From Mycolicibacterium houstonense (lineage in GTDB: Bacteria > Actinomycetota > Actinomycetes > Mycobacteriales > Mycobacteriaceae), in the NCBI RefSeq assembly GCF_900078665.2, contig NZ_LT546207.1, positions 3,608,300 through 3,642,529 on the forward strand: DNA of 34,230 nucleotides. The letters run 5' to 3'. Below the pieces are notes generated by a model. The model was not told the origin of the DNA. It saw only the letters and a list, made by a program, of their open reading frames with translations, and did not search any database. Shown here piece by piece: positions 25,294 through 33,090 of the stretch. Both the position numbers and the translations under genes were made by a program. The first letter of the stretch is position 1. Each line of letters starts with the position of its first letter.

Positions 25294-26028
25294 ATGCGAA
25301 TCGCCCTGTTCGCGACCTGCCTGGCGGATGCGATGTTTCCGCCCGCAGCGATCGCCACGGTTGAACTGCTTGAGCGCCTCGGCCATCAGGTGACGTTTCC
25401 ACAAGGCCAAACCTGTTGTGGCCAAATGCATGTCAATACCGGCTACCTCGATGAAGCCACCGCGCTGGTACGCAACCACGTGGAGGCCTTCGAGTCCGCG
25501 GACTGCGAGGCCATCGTGGCCCCGTCCGGCTCATGTGTCGGGTCGGTGCGTCATCAGCACGCGATGGTGGCCCGCCGCGCCGGTGACGAGGACCTCACCA
25601 TCCGTGCCGAACGCCTGGCCGCCAAGACCTACGAGCTGTCCGAGTTCCTGATCGACGTGCTCGGTGTCGACGACGTCGGCGCCTACTATCCGCACCGCGT
25701 CACCTATCACCCGACCTGCCACTCGCTGCGCATGCTCGGGGTGGGCGACAAGCCGCTGCGGCTGCTGCGCAAGGTGCGGGGGCTGACGCTGGTGGAACTG
25801 CCGGAGGCCGAATCCTGTTGTGGTTTCGGCGGAACCTTCGCGATCAAGAACGCCGATACGTCCACGGCGATGCTGGCCGACAAGATGGCCCACATCCTGG
25901 CGACCGAGGCCGAGGTGTGCAGCGCAGGCGATTCGTCGTGCCTGATGCACATCGGCGGCGGGTTGAGCCGGCTGCGGTCGGGGGTGCGCACGGTGCACCT
26001 GGCCGAGATCCTGGCGGCCGGGTCATGA
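25294..26028 (+). CDS. lutA: L-lactate utilisation Fe-S protein LutA
   Basis: A 244-residue cytosolic protein with two cysteine-rich CCG domains. The first has QTCCGQMHVNTGY with an upstream TCLADAMFPP. The second has YHPTCHSLRMLGV and AESCCGFGGTFAIK. These cysteines bind an iron-sulfur cluster in the LutABC (LldEFG) L-lactate dehydrogenase complex that converts lactate to pyruvate. The start ATG at 25294 has GGAG five bases upstream. The 65-base gap before it can hold a promoter (TACTGT is a TANNNT-type -10). The stop overlaps the lutB ATG (ATGA). Confidence 0.93.
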   Translation: MRIALFATCLADAMFPPAAIATVELLERLGHQVTFPQGQTCCGQMHVNTGYLDEATALVRNHVEAFESADCEAIVAPSGSCVGSVRHQHAMVARRAGDEDLTIRAERLAAKTYELSEFLIDVLGVDDVGAYYPHRVTYHPTCHSLRMLGVGDKPLRLLRKVRGLTLVELPEAESCCGFGGTFAIKNADTSTAMLADKMAHILATEAEVCSAGDSSCLMHIGGGLSRLRSGVRTVHLAEILAAGS

Positions 26029-27488
26029 CGTTTCTCGGCACGCCCGGCGTCGGCAACCTGCGCGGCGACGCGCCTTTCCCGCAAGCCGCCCGCACAGCGC
26101 TGGCCGATTCCCAATTGCGCCGCAACATCGGCCATGCCACCCACACGATCCGCACCAAGCGCCTCAACGCAATACGCGAGTGCGACGACTGGGAACAGCT
26201 GCGCGCCGCGGGCAGCGCGCTCAAGCAGCAGGTGATGGCGAACCTGCCCGAGCTCCTGGAACAATTGGAGCGCAACGTCATTGCCCGCGGCGGCATGGTG
26301 CACTGGGCCCGTGACGCCGACGAGGCCAATCGCATCGTCACCGAATTGATCCGGGCCACCGGGGCCGACGAAGTGGTCAAGGTGAAATCGATGGCGACCC
26401 AGGAGATCGGGCTCAACGAGTACCTGGAGGCCCAGGGCATCGCCGCGTTCGAAACCGATCTGGCCGAGCTGATCGTGCAACTCGGCCACGACAAACCGAG
26501 CCACATCCTGGTGCCGGCGATCCACCGCAACCGCGCCGAGATCCGCGAGATCTTCACCCGCGAGATGCCCGAGGCGGGCGAGCTCACCGACGATCCGCGG
26601 GTGCTGGCCATGGCGGCCCGGGCGCATCTGCGCCGCAAGTTCCTCACCGCGAAGGTGGCGATCAGCGGGGCGAATTTCGGCATCGCCGAAACAGGCACGC
26701 TGGCGGTCGTGGAATCGGAAGGCAACGGCCGGATGTGCCTGACCCTGCCGCAGACGTTGATCACCGTGATGGGCATCGAGAAGGTCATCCCCGCCTTCAC
26801 CGACCTCGAGGTGTTCATGCAGCTGCTGCCGCGCTCGTCGACGGCCGAACGGATGAACCCGTACACCTCGATGTGGACCGGGGTGCACCCCGGCGACGGA
26901 CCCCAGGAGTTCCACCTGGTCCTGTTGGACAACGGCCGCACCCGGGTGCTGGCCGACGAGGTGGGACGTGCGGCCCTGCACTGCATCCGCTGCAGCGCCT
27001 GCCTGAACGTGTGCCCGGTGTACGAACGCACCGGCGGGCACGCCTACGGCTCGGTCTATCCAGGACCCATCGGGGCGATCCTGAGCCCGCAACTCACCGG
27101 TACCTCCGGCCATGACGATCCCAACGCCAGCCTGCCCTTCGCGTCGTCGCTGTGCGGGGCCTGCTTCGAGGCCTGCCCGGTGCGTATCGACATCCCGTCG
27201 ATCCTGGTGCACCTGCGCGCCGAGCAGGTCGACCAAGACAGAGCAGGGTTACCCGGCGGGCAGGATCTGGCGATGAAGGCCGCGGGCTGGGCGATGGCGC
27301 GTGCGGGCCGGTTCGCGCTGGCCGAGAAAGCTCTGGGCGCCGGGCGGCTGATCGCCGGGCGCGATCACCGCATCTCCACCCTGCCGTGGCCGGCATCGAA
27401 GTGGACCGCCAGCCGCGACATTCCCGAACCGCCGGCCGAGACGTTCCGTCAGTGGTGGCGGCGCACCCACGGCGGGAGTGACCGGTGA
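26025..27488 (+). CDS. lutB: L-lactate utilisation Fe-S oxidoreductase LutB
   Basis: A 487-residue protein. The N-terminal LUD domain spans about residues 60-300 (ISGANFGIAETGTLAVVESEGN). A ferredoxin-like segment follows with HCIRCSACLNVCPVYERTGG (CxxCxxCxxxCP) and a second site SLCGACFEACPVRIDIPS. A C-terminal tail with PPAETFRQWWRR ends the protein, as in LutB/YkgF. It shuttles electrons from lactate oxidation through 4Fe-4S clusters. It overlaps lutA by 4 bases (ATGA) and lutC by 4 bases (GTGA), so the three are one unit. Confidence 0.93.
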   Translation: MTFLGTPGVGNLRGDAPFPQAARTALADSQLRRNIGHATHTIRTKRLNAIRECDDWEQLRAAGSALKQQVMANLPELLEQLERNVIARGGMVHWARDADEANRIVTELIRATGADEVVKVKSMATQEIGLNEYLEAQGIAAFETDLAELIVQLGHDKPSHILVPAIHRNRAEIREIFTREMPEAGELTDDPRVLAMAARAHLRRKFLTAKVAISGANFGIAETGTLAVVESEGNGRMCLTLPQTLITVMGIEKVIPAFTDLEVFMQLLPRSSTAERMNPYTSMWTGVHPGDGPQEFHLVLLDNGRTRVLADEVGRAALHCIRCSACLNVCPVYERTGGHAYGSVYPGPIGAILSPQLTGTSGHDDPNASLPFASSLCGACFEACPVRIDIPSILVHLRAEQVDQDRAGLPGGQDLAMKAAGWAMARAGRFALAEKALGAGRLIAGRDHRISTLPWPASKWTASRDIPEPPAETFRQWWRRTHGGSDR

Positions 27489-28093
27489 GCACGGCACGCA
27501 GCGCGGTGCTGGGCCGGATTCGCGCCGCCCTGGCATCGGCACCGCCGCAGGCCGTCGAGGTGCCGCGGGACTATCACCACGAGCCGCGCACCGGCGCGGG
27601 CAACGTCGGACGGTTCGCCGAGACGGTCGCCGAATACCGGGCGCGCGTGCACCGCATCAGCGAACCGGACATCGCGACGACCGTCCTTCGCCTGGTGGGA
27701 CCGGACGCCACGGTGGTCGTGCCTGCCGATCTGTCACCCGAGTGGGTCAGCGGGCTGACGACGCTGCCCGACGCACCCGCGCTGAGCGTCGAACAGCTCG
27801 ACCGGGCCGATGCGGTGCTGACCGCATGTGCCCTGGGCATCGCCGCGACCGGGACGATCGTGCTCGACGCCGGCACTGGTCAGGGCCGGCGTGCGCTCAC
27901 CCTGGTGCCCGACCATCACATCTGCGTGGTGCGCGCTGAGCAGATCGTCGACACCGTGCCCCAGGCGTTCGCCGCGTTGACGCCGGCGCGTCCGCTGACC
28001 TTCATCTCCGGCCCGAGCGCCACCAGCGACATCGAACTACAGCGGGTAGAAGGCGTCCACGGACCCCGAACACTCGACGTACTGATCGTGTGA
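27485..28093 (+). CDS. lutC: L-lactate utilisation protein LutC
   Basis: A 202-residue LUD-domain protein, the third component of the LutABC complex. The core motif is TACALGIAATGTIVLDAGTGQGRRALTLVPDHHICVV, followed by ISGPSATSDIELQRVEGVHGP, both diagnostic of the family. The start is GTG at 27485, overlapping the lutB stop in GTGA. No lactate permease or GntR-type regulator is adjacent. A weak CTTAC/GTAAG inverted repeat at 28096-28111 follows but lacks a T-run. Confidence 0.93.
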   Translation: MSTARSAVLGRIRAALASAPPQAVEVPRDYHHEPRTGAGNVGRFAETVAEYRARVHRISEPDIATTVLRLVGPDATVVVPADLSPEWVSGLTTLPDAPALSVEQLDRADAVLTACALGIAATGTIVLDAGTGQGRRALTLVPDHHICVVRAEQIVDTVPQAFAALTPARPLTFISGPSATSDIELQRVEGVHGPRTLDVLIV

Positions 28094-28238
28094 ACCTTAC
28101 CGACGAGTAAGCCCCCGACGGTTCTTAGCAAAGTATTAACGCTGGCACCCAGCCGCCTTAGATTGCCCGCATAACTTTGGGGACAGGTTGACGCGACGGA
28201 GCTCAGCCAGAGCTCAGGGAAAAGGCGGGAGGCTGATC

Positions 28239-28655
28239 ATGACTTTCACGAACAACACCCCGGCAGTGGTTTGCGACGGCGCCTCGATGCGCGCTCACTG
28301 CCGCCAGCTGGCGACAGTGGTGACCATCAAGGGTGACATCGACAGCAACAACATCGACCAGATCGCGTCGTACGTGAATCGCTTCATCCTCGCGGAGAAG
28401 CCGTTGGCACTCGATTTGAGCGGCGTGAACAGCTTTGCGCCGCAGGCAATCTCCCTCTTCTTCGACATCGATGAGCGCTGCGGCGCCCTCGGTGTGGATT
28501 GGGCGGTGGTCGCCAGCCAGCCGGTGCTCACCGAGGTCCGCCGCCAGGAGATGGACGTCCCGTTCACCGCGTCGGTACCCGAAGCCCTGCACCACTTCGC
28601 CGAAGGCAACATGGCACGCCGCCGGTTGCTGCCCCTGCTTATCAAGAGCGCCTGA
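28239..28655 (+). CDS. STAS-domain protein (anti-anti-sigma-factor-like)
   Basis: A 138-residue protein with the SpoIIAA/STAS fold. ATVVTIKGDIDSNNIDQIASYVNRF is the first strand-helix, and PLALDLSGVNSFAPQAISLFFDIDE is the central strand with the phosphorylation loop. In anti-anti-sigma factors the loop usually reads F-x-D-S-x-G; here it is FAPQAIS, so the phospho-acceptor serine is replaced by Gln. ATG at 28239 is supported by GGGAGG six bases upstream. The long leader from lutC (145 bases) contains a GAGCTCAG direct repeat (28199-28217) and may hold the promoter. Partners (anti-sigma factor or other) are not in the window. Confidence 0.82.
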   Translation: MTFTNNTPAVVCDGASMRAHCRQLATVVTIKGDIDSNNIDQIASYVNRFILAEKPLALDLSGVNSFAPQAISLFFDIDERCGALGVDWAVVASQPVLTEVRRQEMDVPFTASVPEALHHFAEGNMARRRLLPLLIKSA

Positions 28656-28671
28656 CAGAAAGGCCCACGCC

Positions 28672-28752
28672 ATGTTGATCGATGTTCGCTGGTTGACCAG
28701 CTTCCTGCGCCACCGCCGCCGGGTGCTGCACCCGCAACTGGCTGCGCACTAG
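28672..28752 (+). CDS. Possible 26-residue small protein
   Basis: A short frame reading MLIDVRWLTSFLRHRRRVLHPQLAAH, starting 16 bases after the STAS stop with AGAAAGG eight bases before the ATG. It is basic and amphipathic, and a strong terminator hairpin follows 10 bases after the stop. The ribosome site and position support translation, but the size means chance is possible. No family is recognised. Confidence 0.4.
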   Translation: MLIDVRWLTSFLRHRRRVLHPQLAAH

Positions 28753-28762
28753 AACCCACACC

Positions 28763-28804
28763 GCCGAAATGGCTGCCGGACTACGGTCTGGCAGCCATTT
28801 CGGC
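28763..28804. terminator. Bidirectional terminator hairpin with UACG tetraloop
   Basis: A 19-base-pair stem: 28763-28781 with 28786-28804, including CCGAAATGGCTGCC with its exact complement GGCAGCCATTTCGG. There is one G-T wobble, and a C(UACG)G cap, among the most stable tetraloops known. It lies between the small open frame ending at 28752 and the convergent exported-protein gene ending at 28853. A short TTT follows on the plus strand. Confidence 0.88.
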
Positions 28805-28852
28805 TTTCGGTGACTGTGTTCGCGTCAAGGCCCCCCTACGCGGCGTCCTCGG

Positions 28853-29128
28853 TCAGCAGGGGTCTCCCGGTGGCGTGAAGTACGGGACACCTTCGACCGT
28901 GTAGCAGGGAACCTCGCCAGGAACATAGGGCACATGGGCGGCGGCAATCGCTGCGCCCGCAGCGACGTCGCCGGCGATGTTGGTGCAGCCACCGGCCGAG
29001 AAGTGGCGCCCACCAGCTCCGGCGCACACGTCGGCACCGGCACTTGGCGCAATGGCGAGTGGGGCGCCGACGAGAGTGGCTCCAGCGATTACTGCCGCCA
29101 CCAGGATTGCTGGTGTGTGTTTGTGCAT
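28853..29128 (-). CDS. Small exported protein of unknown function
   Basis: A 91-residue protein. The signal peptide is MHKHTPAILVAAVIAGATLVGAPLA followed by IAPSAGADV, with likely cleavage after a small residue near AGA-D. The mature part has cysteines in VCAGAGG, GCTNIAG, PCYTVEG and the C-terminal PGDPC, suggesting two disulfides. An Ala-rich helix (DVAAGAAIAAAH) lies between them. I do not recognise a named family. ATG at 29128 has AAAGGAG four bases upstream. It follows the DUF1254 gene by 36 bases in the same orientation, so it may be the last gene of the sulfatase operon. Confidence 0.82.
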   Translation of the reverse strand: MHKHTPAILVAAVIAGATLVGAPLAIAPSAGADVCAGAGGRHFSAGGCTNIAGDVAAGAAIAAAHVPYVPGEVPCYTVEGVPYFTPPGDPC

Positions 29129-29164
29129 CGGACTCCTTTGACGGGTGTGGATCGATTGGAGCGG

Positions 29165-30607
29165 TCAGGACACCTTGGCGATGGCCGGCGGCTTCCAGGT
29201 GCCGTCGATGATCGACGGCGGAGTTTCCTTCGGCCAGTACAGGCGCAGCATGAGGTTGAACTTCCCGGCCGGCGCCGGCAGCCAGTTGGCTTCCTTTTCC
29301 GGGCCGGGGTTGTCGTGCTGCAGGTACAGATCGACCGACCCGTCGGGGTTCGTGACGAACGTGTTCCGCTGGCTGAGTGTGTACCGGTTGAGCGGGTTGT
29401 CGACGAAGAAGTAGCCCTCGTCGTACATGGTCAGTGACCAGAACCCGTCGACCGGAGGGAACTGTCCCTTGTCGAAATGCACCGTGTACTTGTTGGCACC
29501 GTCGTACGGCCGGCCGTCGGCATCGGCCTCCGAGGTCGGGTAGACGGCGTCTTGCGGCCGGTTGGCGCCGAGCCCGACGTAGGTGATCATCGCGCGCTGC
29601 AGATAGTCGGTGCCGTACTGACCGGTCTGGGTGGTGAACCGCCAGCCGTTGACGTCGTCGAGTTCCTTGAACCGGGCGAGGATCTTGTCGACACCCTCCT
29701 TGGGAACCGACTGCAGGGCTGCCGCCACGTCCGAGCCGAGCTTGTCGATGTCGAACTTCTCGCCGGGGATGATGCCGAGCTTGGCCATCCTGTCCACGAT
29801 CGGCCGGTCGGCCTCGGTCGGCGGGTTGTCCTTCATCAGGCCGGCCATCAGGTCGAAGTACGCCTCGGTGCTCAGGTTGTTGACCTGATCGCGCACCGGC
29901 GTCTTCATGTCGATGGCGGGATCGACGTCGCCGGCCGGCGGGGTGTAGGGCTTGCCGTACGAGCTGAGCGGGACCAGTGAGATCTCGTCCTGCATCTTGT
30001 GCACGACGGCGTAGTCCTCGGGCGTGCCGTCACAGTAGATGCGGCCCATCAGCCAGACGGTCGACGTGGGCGACTTGTACTCCGTCACGCCCGCGGGCAG
30101 CGTGCCCTTCCAGCCGGGACCGGTGATCGCGTAGGTCTGCGGCCCGGTTCCGGTGGTGCGTTTCCCGGGCACCTCGAAGACGTTCGTGTAGCCGTCGAGC
30201 ATCGGGAACAGGTAGTAGCGGTCATGCGCCTCGGGCAGGCTCAGCACCCACGGCTCGTCTTTGACGTCGATGAATCCGTTGGTGTACAACGTGTCGGCGT
30301 TGGGCGCGGTCACGTCCCGGAACTGCGCGTTGGGGTACTCGCGCATCCGCATCAGCTGACCCATGGGAGCGCGTGGGCCGTCCACCTTTTCCACGTTGGT
30401 CATCACCCGCCGCGTCATCTCGACGGTCACCAGTGAGTAGCCGTAGACATACGCGTCCAAGGCAATGGCTTTGGCCTCCTCGGGCGTCAGCTGCCCGGGT
30501 CCGGACGGCCGAGATTCGTCGGACGGCGAGCAGGCCAACGTGGCCACCATCAGCATCGCGGTACCGAGGGCGACCAGCCATTTGGCCATGCGCCGATCAT
30601 GCTTCAC
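29165..30607 (-). CDS. DUF1254/DUF1214 exported protein, possible lipoprotein
   Basis: A 480-residue protein. The N-terminus (MKHDRRMAKW) precedes a hydrophobic segment ending VATLAC-SPS. This is near a lipobox, but with T and L at -3 and -2, so lipid attachment is plausible, not certain. DUF1254 covers about residues 50-200 (ALDAYVYGYSLVTVEMTRRV, NADTLYTNGFIDVKDEPWVLSLP). DUF1214 covers about 350-470 (YTVHFDKGQFPPVDGFWSLTMYD, NPGPEKEANWLPAPAGKFNLMLRLYWP). Function of the family is not established. The start is GTG at 30607; an ATG at 30589 is possible. It begins 32 bases after the sulfatase stop and is probably cotranscribed with it. Confidence 0.87.
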   Translation of the reverse strand: MKHDRRMAKWLVALGTAMLMVATLACSPSDESRPSGPGQLTPEEAKAIALDAYVYGYSLVTVEMTRRVMTNVEKVDGPRAPMGQLMRMREYPNAQFRDVTAPNADTLYTNGFIDVKDEPWVLSLPEAHDRYYLFPMLDGYTNVFEVPGKRTTGTGPQTYAITGPGWKGTLPAGVTEYKSPTSTVWLMGRIYCDGTPEDYAVVHKMQDEISLVPLSSYGKPYTPPAGDVDPAIDMKTPVRDQVNNLSTEAYFDLMAGLMKDNPPTEADRPIVDRMAKLGIIPGEKFDIDKLGSDVAAALQSVPKEGVDKILARFKELDDVNGWRFTTQTGQYGTDYLQRAMITYVGLGANRPQDAVYPTSEADADGRPYDGANKYTVHFDKGQFPPVDGFWSLTMYDEGYFFVDNPLNRYTLSQRNTFVTNPDGSVDLYLQHDNPGPEKEANWLPAPAGKFNLMLRLYWPKETPPSIIDGTWKPPAIAKVS

Positions 30608-30639
30608 GAAAAGTCATACCTTTCTTTGGTTTTCGTCGA

Positions 30640-32979
30640 CTACGTGTAGGCGACGTGGACGCGGTGGATACGGCCTTCGAAGGGGAACGGGGCACGCTCG
30701 CGGTAGTCGAGCGAAACCGGCGAGCCGAGGCAGGTTCCGATGTCGAGGCAATCGTTGGCGGTGAACAGCAGCGGTGCGCTGATCGGGACCTGGCCACTGG
30801 CAATGGTTTCGCCGTTGCGCGCGACCGTGATGTCCAGTGGGCCGGCCGGGCGGGGATCGGCGTATTGGGTGGTGACCGTGAGGGTGGCGCGTCCCGGCGG
30901 GATCTTGCTCTCCGAACGGATTTTGGTGCGCGACAGGATGAAAAGGTTGTACTCGTAGCAGAGTTGCCCTTCATCGAGGTAGACGGTCAGCCCGCCGGCC
31001 CCCGCACCGAGCGCGTACAACACCCCATTGGCATTGGCGGGAATGTCGACGTCGATGGTGACGACGTTGTTCTTGTTGCCCAGCGCCGGTGCACAGAACT
31101 CGGGCATCCGGACCATGTCGCCCGAGAACTCCCATTCCTGGTACGGCGGGGCGATCCGTAGTTCGGGGTGATAGACCGGCACCCACAACCCGCCGCCGAT
31201 GGGCAGCACGGCATTGCGGGCCGCCTCGACCATGAACATCTCGCGCATCTGCGCGACCTTCTCGGGCATCTGGTCGGCGAGGTCGTGCGCCTGCGTCCAG
31301 TCCTCGTCGAGGTGATAGAGCTCCCAGGTGTCGTTGTCCGGAGTCCAGGTCGCGATGCCAGGTGGCGTGCCCGGCACCCACGGCAGACGCGGTCCACGAG
31401 CCGAGGCCATCCACCCATCGTGGTAGATGGCCCGGCTGCCCATGATCTCGAAGTACTGAGTCTTCTTGCCGCCGGGCGCATTCCGGTCGACCAAGGTCCG
31501 GGCAAAGCTGGCACCGGCCAGCGGCATCTGGGGTTCGCCGTTGACGACCTGCGGCGGTGCGATGCCGACGATGTCGTAGATGGTCGGCACGATGTCGTTG
31601 CAGTGCAGGAACACGTCGCGCGGTGTGGCGTCGGCACCTACCTTGGCCGGCCAGCGCACCGCCATCGGGTTGCGCGTACCGCCGAGATGCGAGGCCAGCA
31701 GCTTCATCCCCTTGTACGGCGTGCTGCCGGCCCAGGCCCAGGCCGCGTGGTACTGGTTGTCGACCAGCGGCGATCCCAGCACATCCAGCCCGCCGAGCTC
31801 ATCGAGAGCGTCGATGTGCTGACGCACCGTGGTCGGAATACCGTTCTGCGCCAACAGTTCGGCGATGGTGCCGTTCTGTCCTTCACCGGAGGAGCCGTTG
31901 TCGCCCCAGATGTAGAGGAACAACGTGTTGTCGGCGTAGCCCAGCTCTTCGAGCTCGTCGGCGATCCGGCCGACCTGCACGTCGACATGTTCGGCGTACC
32001 CGGCAGCCACCTCCATCAGGCGGCGCTGGAACGGCTTCTCGTCCTCGGGGATGTCGTCCCAGGCCGCCAGTTGCTCGTCCCGCGCCGTCAGCTCACAGTC
32101 TGACGGGATCCAGCCCTTCTCTTTGGCACGATCGAAAACCCGTTGCCGGTAGGCATCCCAGCCGTCGTCGAACTTGCCCGCGTACTTGTCGGCCCATTCC
32201 TTCATGATGTGGTGCGGCCCGTGCAGGCAGCCGCTGGCCCAGTACATGAAGAACGGCTTGTCGGCGTTGAAGGCCTTGTGCCGGCGCAGCCAAGAGATGG
32301 CGTCGTCGGCCAGGTCCTCGGACAGGTGGTAGCCCTCCTCGGCCGTCTTCGGCGGGGCCACCACGGTGGTGTTACGCACCAGGTGCGGCTCGTACTGCGA
32401 CGCCTCGCCGGCCAGAAAACCGTAGAAGTACTCGAAACCCAGTCCGGTGGGCCAGTTCTCGAACGGTCCGGCCGCGGTGGTTTCCTCCGCGGGGGTGTTG
32501 TGCCACTTCCCGAAGGCCGACGTCGCGTAGCCGTACTGCTTGAGCACCTCGGCCACGGTGGCGCTCGACCGCGGGATCTTGCCCGCGTATCCGTCCCAGT
32601 CGTTGGCCAGTTCGGCGATCTGGCCGTTGCCGATCTCGTGGTGGTTGCGACCGGTCAGCAACGAGGCGCGGGTCGGCGAGCACATCGCGGTGGTGTGAAA
32701 GCGGTTGTAGGACACGCCTTCAGCACAGATGCGGTCGAGGGTCGCGGTGGTCACCTCGCCGCCGAACGTCGAGGGCAGGCCCGGCCCGGCGTCGTCGATG
32801 AGGACGATGACGATGTTCGGCGAGTCGTCGTGCAGTCGCTTCGGTGCCGTCCGCGGACTGTACGTCGATTCCTGCAACGTCCGGCCCGCGATGCTGCCCG
32901 AGGCAACCGGCGCGAACGGCAAAACCCCGCCTCCCGGCAGAACCGGCGCCACCACCTTGTCACTCTGCACGTCAGACAC
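30640..32979 (-). CDS. Type I arylsulfatase (formylglycine-dependent)
   Basis: A 779-residue sulfatase, similar in size to mycobacterial AtsA/AtsD (about 787). The N-terminal metal-binding motif is IVIVLIDDAGPGLPSTFGG. The activation motif CSPTR has Cys100, which is converted to formylglycine in active enzymes, followed by ASLLTGRNHHEIGNG. FGKWHNTP and ASGCLHGPHH supply further active-site residues, and LYIWGDNGSSGEGQNG binds the metal. A C-terminal beta-rich region covers about the last 200 residues. There is no signal peptide. I chose GTG at 32979 (VSDVQSDK), with AAAGGGG just upstream; a TTG at 33003 would add 8 residues. No formylglycine-generating enzyme is adjacent. It diverges from the araC gene. 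Confidence 0.9.
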   Translation of the reverse strand: MSDVQSDKVVAPVLPGGGVLPFAPVASGSIAGRTLQESTYSPRTAPKRLHDDSPNIVIVLIDDAGPGLPSTFGGEVTTATLDRICAEGVSYNRFHTTAMCSPTRASLLTGRNHHEIGNGQIAELANDWDGYAGKIPRSSATVAEVLKQYGYATSAFGKWHNTPAEETTAAGPFENWPTGLGFEYFYGFLAGEASQYEPHLVRNTTVVAPPKTAEEGYHLSEDLADDAISWLRRHKAFNADKPFFMYWASGCLHGPHHIMKEWADKYAGKFDDGWDAYRQRVFDRAKEKGWIPSDCELTARDEQLAAWDDIPEDEKPFQRRLMEVAAGYAEHVDVQVGRIADELEELGYADNTLFLYIWGDNGSSGEGQNGTIAELLAQNGIPTTVRQHIDALDELGGLDVLGSPLVDNQYHAAWAWAGSTPYKGMKLLASHLGGTRNPMAVRWPAKVGADATPRDVFLHCNDIVPTIYDIVGIAPPQVVNGEPQMPLAGASFARTLVDRNAPGGKKTQYFEIMGSRAIYHDGWMASARGPRLPWVPGTPPGIATWTPDNDTWELYHLDEDWTQAHDLADQMPEKVAQMREMFMVEAARNAVLPIGGGLWVPVYHPELRIAPPYQEWEFSGDMVRMPEFCAPALGNKNNVVTIDVDIPANANGVLYALGAGAGGLTVYLDEGQLCYEYNLFILSRTKIRSESKIPPGRATLTVTTQYADPRPAGPLDITVARNGETIASGQVPISAPLLFTANDCLDIGTCLGSPVSLDYRERAPFPFEGRIHRVHVAYT

Positions 32980-33053
32980 CGTGCCCCTTTCCCTCCAAAG
33001 CAATGTGACCCCGACCCGGGCATCTACTGTGCAGCAAATCGCCGCCTTGCGTC

Positions 33054-33090
33054 TTGACTTTCCAGGACAAATCTTTGACAGTCTGGGACA
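33054..33090. promoter_or_regulatory. Phased direct repeats, candidate AraC binding sites
   Basis: Two 16-base direct repeats, TTGACTTTCCAGGACA (33054-33069) and TTGACAGTCTGGGACA (33075-33090), match at 11 of 16 positions and start exactly 21 bases apart. This is the two-turn spacing of tandem half-sites bound by AraC-family dimers. They lie between the divergent araC and sulfatase genes, and the second reaches the araC start codon, which suggests autoregulation as well as control of the sulfatase. Confidence 0.65.
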
